Source: Comamonas suwonensis (GTDB lineage: Bacteria; Pseudomonadota; Gammaproteobacteria; Burkholderiales; Burkholderiaceae_C). Taken from it: a stretch of 64,000 nucleotides of DNA. Position numbers and translations under genes: made by a program. The notes under the pieces were generated by a model that was not told the origin of the DNA, ran no database searches, and saw nothing but the letters and a program-made list of their open reading frames with translations. Positions 8,976 to 17,312 of the stretch are shown in pieces (the first letter of the stretch is position 1; each line of letters opens with the position of its first letter). The stretch spans positions 1-64,000 of the forward strand of contig NZ_JABBCQ020000016.1 in NCBI RefSeq assembly GCF_012844455.2, in the 5' to 3' direction.

Positions 8976-9120
8976 AGGATGTCCGTTCAATAAGAGCGCC
9001 CATTGTCGTTGCAAAACGCGCCAAGAACATTTTTAGCCGATGTGAATGGCAAATTCCTGTCGCAGTTACGACGCGGTTTAAAGGCATGATGACAGCCATT
9101 GAAACCAACAGGGGAGTGCG

Positions 9121-10134
9121 ATGGCGGGTGCCGGCCTTTTGATGCTGCTTGACGATATTGCAGCCTTGCTTGATGACGTAGCGTTGATGACCAAGACCGC
9201 GGCGGGCAAAAGCACGGCGATTTTGGATGATGTGGCCATGCAGACCAAGGTGGCCATGCAGAAAACCGCCGGTGTGCTGGGTGACGATCTGGCGCTGAAT
9301 GCCGAGCAGGTCACAGGTGTCAAGGCCAGTCGAGAGTTGCCGGTGGTCTGGGCCGTGGCCAAGGGCTCGTTATGGAACAAAGCCATTCTGGTGCCTGCCG
9401 CCTTGCTGATCAGTGCGTTTGCACCCTGGTTGATTACGCCGCTTTTGATGGTGGGCGGGGCTTTTCTGTGCTTTGAGGGTGTAGAAAAAATCCTGCACCT
9501 TTTTCACAAAAAGCAGGCGCACAGCGAGAAAGAAGTGGTGGTCGATGCGCAGGAGGCTGCTCTGAAGGGTGTGGCGCCGTCATCGGTGCGCGCGGCGCGT
9601 GAGCAGCATATGGACCCGATGGAGTACGAAAAGCAAAAGGTCAGTGGCGCGGTGCGTACCGACTTCATTTTGTCGGCCGAAATCATGGCGATTGCGCTGG
9701 GCACGGTCTCCACCAAACCGATCTGGGAGCAGGGCGCTGTGCTGGTTGTGGTGGCTCTGGCCATTACGGTGTTTGTCTATGGCCTGGTGGCTGCCATTGT
9801 GCGTATGGATGACGTGGGCGGCTGGCTGATGGCCAAGAGCAGCAGCGCCGCCAAGGCACTGGGCCGCAGCATGATTGCCTTTACGCCATGGCTGATGCGC
9901 GGGCTGTCGATTGTGGGCACGGCCGCCATGTTCATGGTGGGCGGCAGCTTGCTGGTGCACGGTATTGCGCCGATTGAGCATTGGGTGCAGGCGGTGGTGA
10001 TTCCCTTGGGCGGCATGGCTTCTGCACTGGGCCCGGTGCTGGTACATGTGGTGGTGGGCGCAGCTATTGGCGGTGCGGTAGTGCTGTGCGTTGAGCTGTG
10101 GAGCAAGCTGCGCCCGGCTCAGATAGCTCATTAA
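9121..10134 (+). CDS. DUF808 (YedI-like) inner-membrane protein
   Basis: A 337-residue membrane protein of the DUF808 family (E. coli YedI). It begins with the family's LLMLLDDIAALLDDVA motif and a repeated DDVA...TK pattern, followed by several hydrophobic segments (about residues 92-120, 185-225, 255-285 and 295-325). A basic cytoplasmic loop with HKKQ and MDPMEYEKQKV separates the first segments. GGGGAG just before the ATG is a good ribosome-binding site. The function is unknown. The 3' end carries a degenerate copy of the AGCTATC repeat. Confidence 0.88.
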   Translation: MAGAGLLMLLDDIAALLDDVALMTKTAAGKSTAILDDVAMQTKVAMQKTAGVLGDDLALNAEQVTGVKASRELPVVWAVAKGSLWNKAILVPAALLISAFAPWLITPLLMVGGAFLCFEGVEKILHLFHKKQAHSEKEVVVDAQEAALKGVAPSSVRAAREQHMDPMEYEKQKVSGAVRTDFILSAEIMAIALGTVSTKPIWEQGAVLVVVALAITVFVYGLVAAIVRMDDVGGWLMAKSSSAAKALGRSMIAFTPWLMRGLSIVGTAAMFMVGGSLLVHGIAPIEHWVQAVVIPLGGMASALGPVLVHVVVGAAIGGAVVLCVELWSKLRPAQIAH

Positions 10135-10187
10135 AAGCAGTAGCTAACACCGCTGATGCAGCAATGGTTTGCGCTGCGTCAGACATC

Positions 10188-10223
10188 AAAGCGGGCGTGG
10201 CCATTGGGCAACGCCCGCTTTTT
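10188..10223 (+). terminator. Rho-independent terminator after the DUF808 gene
   Basis: AAAGCGGGCGT (10188-10198) pairs with ACGCCCGCTTT (10211-10221) around a 12-base loop, followed by T residues. It lies 54 bases after the stop and before the ompW ribosome-binding site at 10331. Confidence 0.8.
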
Positions 10224-10343
10224 CTTTGGCGGAGTCGGTGGGTGGGTTGACCTGGGACAAACCCGGAAGCAGGTGGCTTTGCTTCAATCAACGCCAAGGG
10301 ATGCAAACAAGTGCTCCCACCGATTTACTCAAGGAAAAAGCCC

Positions 10344-10952
10344 ATGAAAAAGACTCTGATCGCGATTGCCGCCGCTGCCAGCGCACTGACTGCTGGTACC
10401 GCTTTTGCGCAATCCTTTGATGGCAGCAGCCCCTGGCAAGTGCGCGTGCGCGCTGTGCATCTGAATAGCGATAACGGCGGTGCCGCTGGTGATGCGGGTG
10501 TGAGCATCAACAACAAGTGGATGCCTGAAGTGGACGTGTCCTACTACTTCACACCCAACATCGCGGCTGAGCTGGTGCTGACCTACCCTCAAAAGCATGA
10601 TGTGCGTCTGGGCGGCGACAAGGTGGGCTCGCTCAAGCACCTGCCCCCCACTTTGCTGGCGCAGTACCACTTCACCAATTTCGGCGCATTCAAGCCTTAT
10701 GTGGGTGCCGGTGTGAACTACACACGCTTCTCGAACGTGAACATTGCCGATGGCGCAGTGACCGTGAAGAAAAACAGCTTTGGCGGCGCGCTGCAAGTGG
10801 GTTTTGACTATGCGCTGGACAAGAACTGGTCGCTGAACTTCGACATCAAGAAGGTGTATCTGGGCACCAAGGTCACCGGCGCAGGTCTGGAGAACGCCAA
10901 GTTCAAGGTTGACCCATGGCTGGTTGGCGTGGGTGTGGGCTATCGCTTCTGA
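10344..10952 (+). CDS. ompW: OmpW family outer-membrane protein
   Basis: A 202-residue precursor. A signal peptide (MKKTLIAIAAAASALTAGTAFA) gives a likely cleavage after residue 22. The mature part has OmpW hallmarks: an N-terminal WQVRVRAV strand, PEVDVSYYFTPNIAAELV, LPPTLLAQYHF, FKPYVGAGVNYT, and the C-terminal DPWLVGVGVGYRF ending in Phe. OmpW forms an 8-stranded barrel with a narrow hydrophobic channel. The ATG at 10344 follows AAGGAAAAAG. The gene is monocistronic, with a structured region and terminator downstream. Confidence 0.93.
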   Translation: MKKTLIAIAAAASALTAGTAFAQSFDGSSPWQVRVRAVHLNSDNGGAAGDAGVSINNKWMPEVDVSYYFTPNIAAELVLTYPQKHDVRLGGDKVGSLKHLPPTLLAQYHFTNFGAFKPYVGAGVNYTRFSNVNIADGAVTVKKNSFGGALQVGFDYALDKNWSLNFDIKKVYLGTKVTGAGLENAKFKVDPWLVGVGVGYRF

Positions 10953-10978
10953 TAGAGCCACAGTAAAGAGTGATCTTG

Positions 10979-11126
10979 TCTCCGGACCTTCTGCCGGAGG
11001 CGAGGCTCACGCACCGCAGGCTCTGTGGTGCACTGAGGCCGGCAGGTCTGCATGACCGGCTGGCTTCAGAGGCTAGGGTGTATGTTTAGATCGGTATTCC
11101 GCGCAAGCGGGGTACCGATTTTTTTT
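10979..11126 (+). ncRNA. Candidate structured RNA or long 3' UTR ending in a terminator
   Basis: The 403 bases between ompW and egtD hold no convincing gene. They contain a run of stem-loops: CTCCGG/CCGGAG (10980-10999), GCACCGCAG/CTGTGGTGC (11011-11031), a long CTGAGGCC...GGCTTCAG stem, and finally ATCGGTATTCCGC/GCGGGGTACCGAT (11090-11118) followed by eight T residues. This could be an ompW 3' UTR, a 3'-derived small RNA or an independent small RNA. I do not recognise it as a known family. The region 11127-11340 up to the egtD ribosome-binding site looks like leader and promoter sequence. Confidence 0.4.
11090..11126 (+). terminator. Rho-independent terminator downstream of ompW
   Basis: A 13-bp stem with two central G-U wobbles, a GCAA tetraloop and an eight-T tract. 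It is the only strong terminator between ompW and egtD. Confidence 0.85.
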
Positions 11127-11355
11127 GACTTTGATGCATTGGCTGACAAGTATTGCTTTTGTCAGCACCGTTGCATGGTGATGGGGTACAAAGAGTGCTG
11201 GCTTCAGTCCTACTTTGGCCGCCCGCTGGCGGCGCTAGGCTGATGACTACCCGGCTTGTGTGCGATGGTGATCGCGCTCTGCCGGGCTGGCGACCAGACT
11301 TGGCAGTGATGGTGGGGGAGCGGTCTCTCGCGATCAGCCTTTCAGGAGGATGAGC

Positions 11356-12423
11356 ATGCGCGCGGTACCGGACAGACAGGCAGCATCTATCGAATTTCTC
11401 TCTCGTGCCGGGCGCATTCCCTTGCCTCTGCCGTCTTTACAGGTTCCGCCGCCGCGCCAGGGCGGGGATGACGATGTCCGTGCCGCCACGCAGCGTCCCC
11501 AGGGCGCTCAGGCGGCGTTGCGACACGAGCTTGCGCAAGGCCTGATGCAGCAGCAGGCACAGATCTCTCCCAAGTTTCTGTACGACGCGCGCGGCTGTGC
11601 CTTGTTTGAACAGATTACGCAGCTGCGCGAGTATTACCCCACGCGCACCGAGGCGGCGATCATGGCGCAGCACGAAGTCGAAATGGCCGAGGCCATGAGT
11701 GGCTGCCAGGTGCTGATCGAGCTGGGTGCTGGCAATTGCGAGAAGGTGCGGCGTCTGTGCCGCAGTGTGGCACCACTGCAATTTGTGGGCGTGGATATTG
11801 CGGTGGAGTTTCTGCAGCAGGCCGTTGTACGGCTGGGGCAGGACTTTCCGCAGATGACGGCACGGGCCGTTGCCGCGGACTTCACTGCCGACTGGCATTT
11901 GCCGCCAGACGTGCCGCAGGGCCGACGCGAGCTGTTTTATCCGGGCTCTTCCATTGGCAATTTCGATACGCAGCAGGCACTGCATATGCTCAAACATATG
12001 CATTCGCTGCTGAATGGTGATGGAGGCCTGCTGATCGGTATAGATTTGCCCAAGTCGCTACCTGTTTTGATAGCTGCTTACGATGACGAACAGGGCGTTA
12101 CGGCCGAATTCAATCTTAATGTGCTCAGCCATGTGAATCGTTTGCTGGGCAGCGATTTCAAGCCCCAGGACTGGGAGCATGAGGCCTGTTTTGATCCCCG
12201 GCATTCACGCATAGAAATGCATTTGCGTGCGCGCCATGGTGTCATGGTGTGCTGGCCACAGGGTGTGCGTTACTTTGCGCAGGGCGAGACCATTCATACG
12301 GAAAACAGCTACAAGTACCCCTTGTCTGATTTTCTCTCCATGCTGAGGGCTGCGGGTTTTGGTGCAACCCGGGTCTGGACCGATGAGCAGCAGTGGTTTG
12401 CTGTCATTCATGCCCATGCGTGA
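11356..12423 (+). CDS. egtD: L-histidine N(alpha)-methyltransferase EgtD
   Basis: SAM-dependent trimethylation of histidine to hercynine, the first step of ergothioneine synthesis. The 355-residue protein has the Methyltransf_33 fold: KFLYDARGCALFEQI, the YYPTRTEAAI substrate region, the SAM loop LIELGAGNCEKVRRL and the family signature FYPGSSIGNF. The ATG at 11356 is six bases after AGGAGG; an ATG at 11350 touches the Shine-Dalgarno and is less likely. egtB follows 25 bases after the stop. A TTTTGATAGCTGCTTACG copy of the genomic repeat is embedded in the coding sequence at about 12065. Confidence 0.95.
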   Translation: MRAVPDRQAASIEFLSRAGRIPLPLPSLQVPPPRQGGDDDVRAATQRPQGAQAALRHELAQGLMQQQAQISPKFLYDARGCALFEQITQLREYYPTRTEAAIMAQHEVEMAEAMSGCQVLIELGAGNCEKVRRLCRSVAPLQFVGVDIAVEFLQQAVVRLGQDFPQMTARAVAADFTADWHLPPDVPQGRRELFYPGSSIGNFDTQQALHMLKHMHSLLNGDGGLLIGIDLPKSLPVLIAAYDDEQGVTAEFNLNVLSHVNRLLGSDFKPQDWEHEACFDPRHSRIEMHLRARHGVMVCWPQGVRYFAQGETIHTENSYKYPLSDFLSMLRAAGFGATRVWTDEQQWFAVIHAHA

Positions 12424-12448
12424 AGTGCCTGATCAAGGACTGCAGCCC

Positions 12449-13750
12449 ATGAGGCCTGCGCATGCCGGTCGGCCCGACTGGGCGGCATTGGCGCTTCAGT
12501 ACGAGAGGGTCCGCGCGCATACGCAAAGGCTGGCCGCACCGCTGTCCGCTGAAGATGCCTGTGTGCAATCCATGCCCGATGCCAGCCCGGCCAAGTGGCA
12601 TCTGGCGCACAGCAGCTGGTTTTTCGAGACCTTTGTTCTTTCTGTACACCAGCAAGGGTATAGCCCTTTTGACGTCAGCTTTCGCATGCTCTTCAACTCC
12701 TACTACCAGCAGGTAGGCGCGCGCCATCCTCGAGCCCAGCGCGGCTTGCTGACCAGGCCGCCTCTGGCTTATGTGATGGCTTACCGCGCGGCAGTCGATG
12801 CGCAGATGCTGGCGCTGATGACCGGGATGAACGCAAGGAGTACGGTAGAGCAGGCGGCCGTTGCTCAGCTCATTGCCCTGGGCCTGCAGCATGAGCAGCA
12901 GCATCAGGAGCTGCTGCTGACCGACGTCAAGCATTTGCTGTCCTGTCACCCTCTCTGGCCTGCCTATGCTTCAGACGGCTTGGTGAATGCGAGCCTTGAA
13001 AGGGCCGCCGCCGACCTCGCATGGCAATCGATTGAGGCGGGGGTCTATGCCATTGGCCATGGCGGCAGTGGCTTTGCTTTTGACAATGAAATGCCAAGAC
13101 ACAGCGTGTATGTGCAAGCGGCGCAGATTGCACTGAGACCGGTGAGTAATGGAGAGTATTTGCGCTTTGTGCTGGAGGGGGGCTACAGCCAGCCGCAATG
13201 GTGGCTGTCTGAAGGCTGGGACTGGTGCCAGGCTCAGCAACTGAGCCATCCCTGGTATTGGCGGGCCCTGGAAAATAGTGCCGGAGCAGTGGGCTGGCAG
13301 GAGTTCAGCTTGCATGGCGCGGTTGCCTTGCATGTGCAGCGGCCAGTTTGCCATCTCTCCTACTTCGAAGCCGATGCCTATGCGCGCTGGGCTGGTGCAC
13401 GTCTGCCCACGGAGATGGAGTGGGAAGTGGCTATGGGTGTGTATGGATGGCCTGAGCTTTTGTTGGGTGCCAACCCAAGCCTGCATCCAGAACCCATGAC
13501 AGGCGACCCTGGACCCGCCATAGGTCGGGTCTGGGAGTGGACCCAATCGTCCTATGCCGCCTATCCGGGCTTTCGCGTGGCCGAAGGTGCCGTGGGCGAA
13601 TACAACGGCAAATTCATGGTCAATCAATATGTTCTGCGTGGTGGCTCTTGCCTGACACCTGCCGGTCATGCTCGGCTGAGCTATCGCAACTTCTTTCCGG
13701 CGACAGCACGCTGGCAGATGACGGGGCTGCGTCTGGCACGCGACGCGTGA
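12449..13750 (+). CDS. egtB: Ergothioneine sulfoxide synthase EgtB
   Basis: A non-haem iron oxygenase that joins hercynine to a thiol donor as a sulfoxide. Two domains are present: an N-terminal DinB-like domain with iron ligands in WHLAHSSWFFETF (residues 50-62) and HEQQH (H148, H152), and a C-terminal FGE-sulfatase-like domain ending RGGSCLTPAGHARLSYRNFF. It has about 433 residues. I chose the ATG at 12449, preceded by AAGGA; ATGs at 12410 and 12416 lie inside egtD with no ribosome-binding site. The window has no egtA, egtC or egtE, so the thiol donor and C-S lyase are encoded elsewhere or replaced. Confidence 0.93.
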   Translation: MRPAHAGRPDWAALALQYERVRAHTQRLAAPLSAEDACVQSMPDASPAKWHLAHSSWFFETFVLSVHQQGYSPFDVSFRMLFNSYYQQVGARHPRAQRGLLTRPPLAYVMAYRAAVDAQMLALMTGMNARSTVEQAAVAQLIALGLQHEQQHQELLLTDVKHLLSCHPLWPAYASDGLVNASLERAAADLAWQSIEAGVYAIGHGGSGFAFDNEMPRHSVYVQAAQIALRPVSNGEYLRFVLEGGYSQPQWWLSEGWDWCQAQQLSHPWYWRALENSAGAVGWQEFSLHGAVALHVQRPVCHLSYFEADAYARWAGARLPTEMEWEVAMGVYGWPELLLGANPSLHPEPMTGDPGPAIGRVWEWTQSSYAAYPGFRVAEGAVGEYNGKFMVNQYVLRGGSCLTPAGHARLSYRNFFPATARWQMTGLRLARDA

Positions 13751-13761
13751 GCGTCTCGCGC

Positions 13762-13786
13762 CAGCGCTTCAACAGCCTTAGCGCTG
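13762..13786. other. Hairpin between convergent egtB and metY
   Basis: A perfect 7-bp inverted repeat CAGCGCT/AGCGCTG with an 11-base loop fills the 46-base gap between two convergent stops. There is no T-run, so terminator function is uncertain. Confidence 0.35.
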
Positions 13787-13796
13787 CAGAGCTTGC

Positions 13797-15074
13797 TTAA
13801 ACCTGTTCGAGCGCCTGACTCAGGTCGGCCAGCAGGTCGTCAATGTGCTCAATACCCACCGACAGGCGCACCATGCCTTCGGTCACGCCCGCCTTGGCCA
13901 GCTCGGCGGCATCCAGCTGGCGGTGCGTGGTGGATGCGGGGTGGGTGGCCAGCGATTTGGCGTCGCCAATGTTCACCAGGCGCGTGAACAGTTGCAGCGC
14001 ATCCAGGAAGCGCGCACCGGCGGCGCGGCCTTCGTCGCCCTTGAGGCTGAACGACAAAATGCCTGAGGCGCGACCTCCCGACTGCTTTTGCACAATGGCA
14101 TGGTCAGGGTGATCCTTCAGTCCGGCATAGCGCACCCATTCCACCTTGGAGTGGTTCTGCAGCACTTCGGCAATCTTTTGCGTGTTTTCGCAGATGCGGT
14201 CCATGCGCAGAGCCAACGTCTCAATGCCTTGCAAAATCTGGAAGGCGTTTTGCGGTGAGATGGCCGCGCCCATATTGCGCAGCGGCACCACACGGGCGCG
14301 GCCAATAAAGGCGGCCGGGCCCAGTGCTTCGGTGTAGACCACGCCGTGGTAGCTGACGTCGGGCTCGTTCAGGCGCTTGAAGCGGGCTTTGTGTTCGGCC
14401 CAGGGGAATTTGCCGCTGTCCACAATCGCGCCGCCTACGCTGGTGCCGTGGCCGCCCAGGTATTTGGTCAGCGAGTGCACCACGATGTCGGCACCAAACT
14501 CGATAGGGCGCAGCAGGTAGGGCGATGGCACGGTGTTGTCCACGATCAGCGGCACGCCGTGGGCATGGGCCACATCGGCCAGTGCGCGGATGTCGGTCAC
14601 ATTGCCCAGCGGGTTACCGATGGATTCGATAAACACGGCCTTGGTTTTGGCGTCGATCAGCGCGCCAAAGCTGGCAGGGTCGCGCGGGTCGGCAAAGCGC
14701 ACTTCAATGCCTTGCTGCGGGAAGGTGTGGGCAAACAGGTTGTAGGTGCCGCCATACAGCGTGCTGGCGCTGACGATGTTGTCGCCGGCTTCGGCCAGTG
14801 TCTGGATGGCGGCGGTGATGGCTGCCATGCCCGATGCCACGGCCAGTCCGGCAATACCGCCCTCCAGCGCAGCGACGCGCTTTTCCAGCACGTCGGTGGT
14901 GGGGTTCATGATGCGGGTGTAGATATTGCCCGGCACCTTCAAATCAAACAAATCCGCGCCATGCTGGGCACTGTCAAACGCATAGGCCACCGTCTGGTAG
15001 ATGGGCACAGCCACAGCCTTGGTGGTGGGGTCGGGCGAGTAGCCGGCATGTACGGCGAGAGTCTCTATGCGCAT
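13797..15074 (-). CDS. metY: O-acetylhomoserine sulfhydrylase (PLP, MetY type)
   Basis: A 425-residue Cys/Met-metabolism PLP enzyme, making homocysteine or methionine from O-acetylhomoserine and sulfide or methanethiol. Motifs: AVPIYQTVAYAF, YTRIMNPTTDVLEKRVAALEG, SGMAAITAAIQTL, the PLP Lys in HSLTKYLGGHGTSVGG, and the C-terminal RLSVGIEHIDDLLADL. Length fits MetY. It is transcribed toward egtB from its own promoter region (15075-15283, AT-rich, no other gene seen). Neighbouring ergothioneine genes may be coincidental, although both pathways handle thiols. Confidence 0.92.
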   Translation of the reverse strand: MRIETLAVHAGYSPDPTTKAVAVPIYQTVAYAFDSAQHGADLFDLKVPGNIYTRIMNPTTDVLEKRVAALEGGIAGLAVASGMAAITAAIQTLAEAGDNIVSASTLYGGTYNLFAHTFPQQGIEVRFADPRDPASFGALIDAKTKAVFIESIGNPLGNVTDIRALADVAHAHGVPLIVDNTVPSPYLLRPIEFGADIVVHSLTKYLGGHGTSVGGAIVDSGKFPWAEHKARFKRLNEPDVSYHGVVYTEALGPAAFIGRARVVPLRNMGAAISPQNAFQILQGIETLALRMDRICENTQKIAEVLQNHSKVEWVRYAGLKDHPDHAIVQKQSGGRASGILSFSLKGDEGRAAGARFLDALQLFTRLVNIGDAKSLATHPASTTHRQLDAAELAKAGVTEGMVRLSVGIEHIDDLLADLSQALEQV

Positions 15075-15283
15075 GTGTCTCTTTCAGTTGGTTATTTGAA
15101 GCCCTAAGTAAAAACCAAGGCTTCGCAGATTATGAGTAGCCAGCTTCATCAAATGAACGACCTAATTGCTATGTGCTTATGCCAGCGCAAGCCATCAACA
15201 TCGAAATTGAAATATTCAGTGCTTTGTTTAATAGAGAATTGCTGACAAAATAATTCACAATTTCTTACATTGCGAATGCCTTC

Positions 15284-16513
15284 TTGAACCAGCCAGCCAT
15301 CACGTACTTTGCTTTGATAGCGCCCGCTTGCGTGGTGTTGTTTGGGTTTGCCTTGCTGACTTGCTGGTATGTGCAGCGCCGTCAGCCGCAGGCGGTATTT
15401 CTGCTCTGGCTCAGCGGCAGTTTTATGTCGTTGGCAACGGCACTGGCCCTGCAAAGCTTGATGAGTAATGCCCAGTTGGGGCAGTTCGCACTGGCTACCG
15501 CTTGCCTGTATCTGATGGGCTGCTGGTCATTGGCGCAAGGCATGTCCCTTCGCCTGCGAGGCAAGGGGGTCAGTGTGAGCGGTGGCTTGTTGATTGCCTC
15601 GGTCACTCTGGCGGTACTGTTCTATTACTCGCAACTAGAAAATAATTTGCTGCTTCGCATTCAAAGTTTGGCGTTCGCCATGGCTTTGATGCAGGCACTG
15701 GCCTTACCGGCATTTGTTCAGCTCAAGCCTGCTCAGGACTGGGTGGAGAGTCTGGTGCGCTGGACCTATGGGATCAGCGTTGGCTATGCCTTGTTCAGGC
15801 CGCTGGCCGTAAGCCTTTTGCCTGTGAATGAGCTGCAGGAGTTGACGCGCTCGGGTTACTGGGCTTTTGCGCAAGTCATGGCTCTGGTGTTTGCCATGCT
15901 GTTCACGGTGGGACTGCTGGCTTGCTCGGTGAGAGATATGGTGACCAATTTGCGGGATGAGCGTAATCGCGACCCGCTCACCCGACTGCTCAACCGCCGC
16001 GCTTTTATGGAAGCTGGGCAGTCGGTGTTGGCTGACCGCAGACTGGCTCCTTGGGCGCTGGTGGCGGTGGACATCGATCACTTCAAACGCATCAATGACA
16101 ACTGGGGTCATGCAGCAGGTGATCAGGTTTTGGTGCAGCTGGGTCAGTTGCTGCCGCAGCAGGTGCGAGATAAAGATCTGGTGGCCCGGTTTGGTGGCGA
16201 AGAATTCATCCTGCTGCTCAACCGCGTTCAGATGAGCGAGGCACATCCCGTTGTTGACCGAGTGCGGATGCAGATGCGTGCCCATGCGTTTGAGCATCTG
16301 CCAGAGCGTATCCGCATGACGGCCAGCTTTGGCATCGTGCCAGTGCGCTCTGCCGAAGAACTGGCCGAGGCACTGTGCCAGGCAGATGCTCTGCTCTATG
16401 CCGCCAAGAGGGCGGGCCGGGACTGCGTGCAGGCTGCGATGACCGTTGCTAGGCCCATCGATGATGAGCATGCAGCTATTGAATCAGTAGCTGATACCGC
16501 TTTATCTGCATAG
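15284..16513 (+). CDS. Membrane-bound diguanylate cyclase (GGDEF)
   Basis: Makes cyclic di-GMP. Residues 1-215 form about six or seven membrane helices (from APACVVLFGFALLTCWYV to VMALVFAMLFTVGLLACSV) with no recognisable extracellular sensor. The GGDEF domain follows: RDPLTRLLNRRAF, DIDHFKRINDNWGHAAGDQVL and an active-site GGEEF at 304-308. An allosteric inhibition site RDKD lies at 295-298, so product feedback is expected. No ATG fits the start; TTG at 15284 is the best available and its ribosome-binding site is weak. The last codons overlap a degenerate genomic repeat (16471-16510), suggesting that the C-terminus was extended or replaced by it. Confidence 0.9.
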   Translation: MNQPAITYFALIAPACVVLFGFALLTCWYVQRRQPQAVFLLWLSGSFMSLATALALQSLMSNAQLGQFALATACLYLMGCWSLAQGMSLRLRGKGVSVSGGLLIASVTLAVLFYYSQLENNLLLRIQSLAFAMALMQALALPAFVQLKPAQDWVESLVRWTYGISVGYALFRPLAVSLLPVNELQELTRSGYWAFAQVMALVFAMLFTVGLLACSVRDMVTNLRDERNRDPLTRLLNRRAFMEAGQSVLADRRLAPWALVAVDIDHFKRINDNWGHAAGDQVLVQLGQLLPQQVRDKDLVARFGGEEFILLLNRVQMSEAHPVVDRVRMQMRAHAFEHLPERIRMTASFGIVPVRSAEELAEALCQADALLYAAKRAGRDCVQAAMTVARPIDDEHAAIESVADTALSA

Positions 16514-16538
16514 GCTAGAGGCCTGTTTGACTCAGAAA

Positions 16539-17183
16539 TCAAGCTTGAGGGTTATGCCGTCGGCGTTGGGGTTGAGCGGGAACCGTGCTTTCCCAGGCCG
16601 CCAGATGCGCGTAAATCACGGCCGGAGCATGGGCATCGTTGGCGGCATAGCGCCGCTGGGCTGGAGTCAGGTCTATTGCCGCCCAGTTGGAGGTGGTGGT
16701 GCGCTTGGACTTGCGAAAGCTCTGTTTGAGCACCAGCGCTGCAGCCGCCCGCACACCCACTGATGCGCCATATCCCAGTTGCTTGAAGCGGCTGTCCAAA
16801 TCTTGAATATTCACCAGCGGTGCGCCCAGCCTGCGGGGCAGAGTGTGCTTGTCATTGTCCAGTCCAAAACCGACCTTGCAGATATGTTCGGCGACCAGCA
16901 CCTGGCGTGACAGCTCAAGGGCCAAAGGCAGGTGCAGTTGCAGCAGCCAGGCTTGTTGCGTCGTTGCGAGCTGCACCAGGTGAGGGCCGCTGTCATGCTG
17001 GCCTACGTTGAAAAGTGGTTTGCTCTCCGTATCAAAGCCCAGCACCGGCTCGGCGTTGATGGCGCGGAACGCGGCCTCAAATTCAGCCTGTGTCTGGGGG
17101 ATATGGATTGCCTGTTCTGGCAGTTCCAAAAACTGGGGAAGCAGGGCGCTTTCGTCCTTGTTAGGGGCAATGAGTCTGTGCAT
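16539..17183 (-). CDS. 3'-5' exonuclease, DEDD superfamily
   Basis: A 214-residue RNase D/WRN-like exonuclease domain. Exo I is LGFDTES (D51, E53), Exo II lies in KVGFGLDNDKHTL and Exo III is RRYAANDAHAPAVIY, giving the four acidic metal ligands and a Tyr-type general base. The N-terminal 30 residues and the basic, proline-rich tail (PAQPQRRRHNPQA) are outside the domain. There is no HRDC domain, so it is not RNase D itself. It is followed on the same strand by a terminator-separated operon. The nucleic acid substrate cannot be told from sequence. Confidence 0.85.
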   Translation of the reverse strand: MHRLIAPNKDESALLPQFLELPEQAIHIPQTQAEFEAAFRAINAEPVLGFDTESKPLFNVGQHDSGPHLVQLATTQQAWLLQLHLPLALELSRQVLVAEHICKVGFGLDNDKHTLPRRLGAPLVNIQDLDSRFKQLGYGASVGVRAAAALVLKQSFRKSKRTTTSNWAAIDLTPAQRRYAANDAHAPAVIYAHLAAWESTVPAQPQRRRHNPQA

Positions 17184-17250
17184 GACGGTGATTACACACC
17201 AGCTTTTCTTATCCCCAGTACATGTGGGCTGGCCTGTGGGTAAATAGCGG

Positions 17251-17290
17251 CAAAACCTTTCAAAGCCTTTGCTGGTAACGCTTTGAAAGG
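17251..17290 (-). terminator. Terminator of the 17.3-23.8 kb acyl-CoA operon
   Basis: A perfect 11-bp stem CCTTTCAAAGC/GCTTTGAAAGG (17256-17266, 17280-17290). Read on the minus strand it follows the last operon gene by about 22 bases and ends in GGTTTTG. Confidence 0.7.
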
Positions 17291-17312
17291 AGTGCCTGAA
17301 AAATAGGCGATA

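Noticed and set aside
11052..11353. Two short plus-strand frames between ompW and egtD
   Set aside because: They have no ribosome-binding site, overlap the stem-loops and terminator, and have atypical composition.
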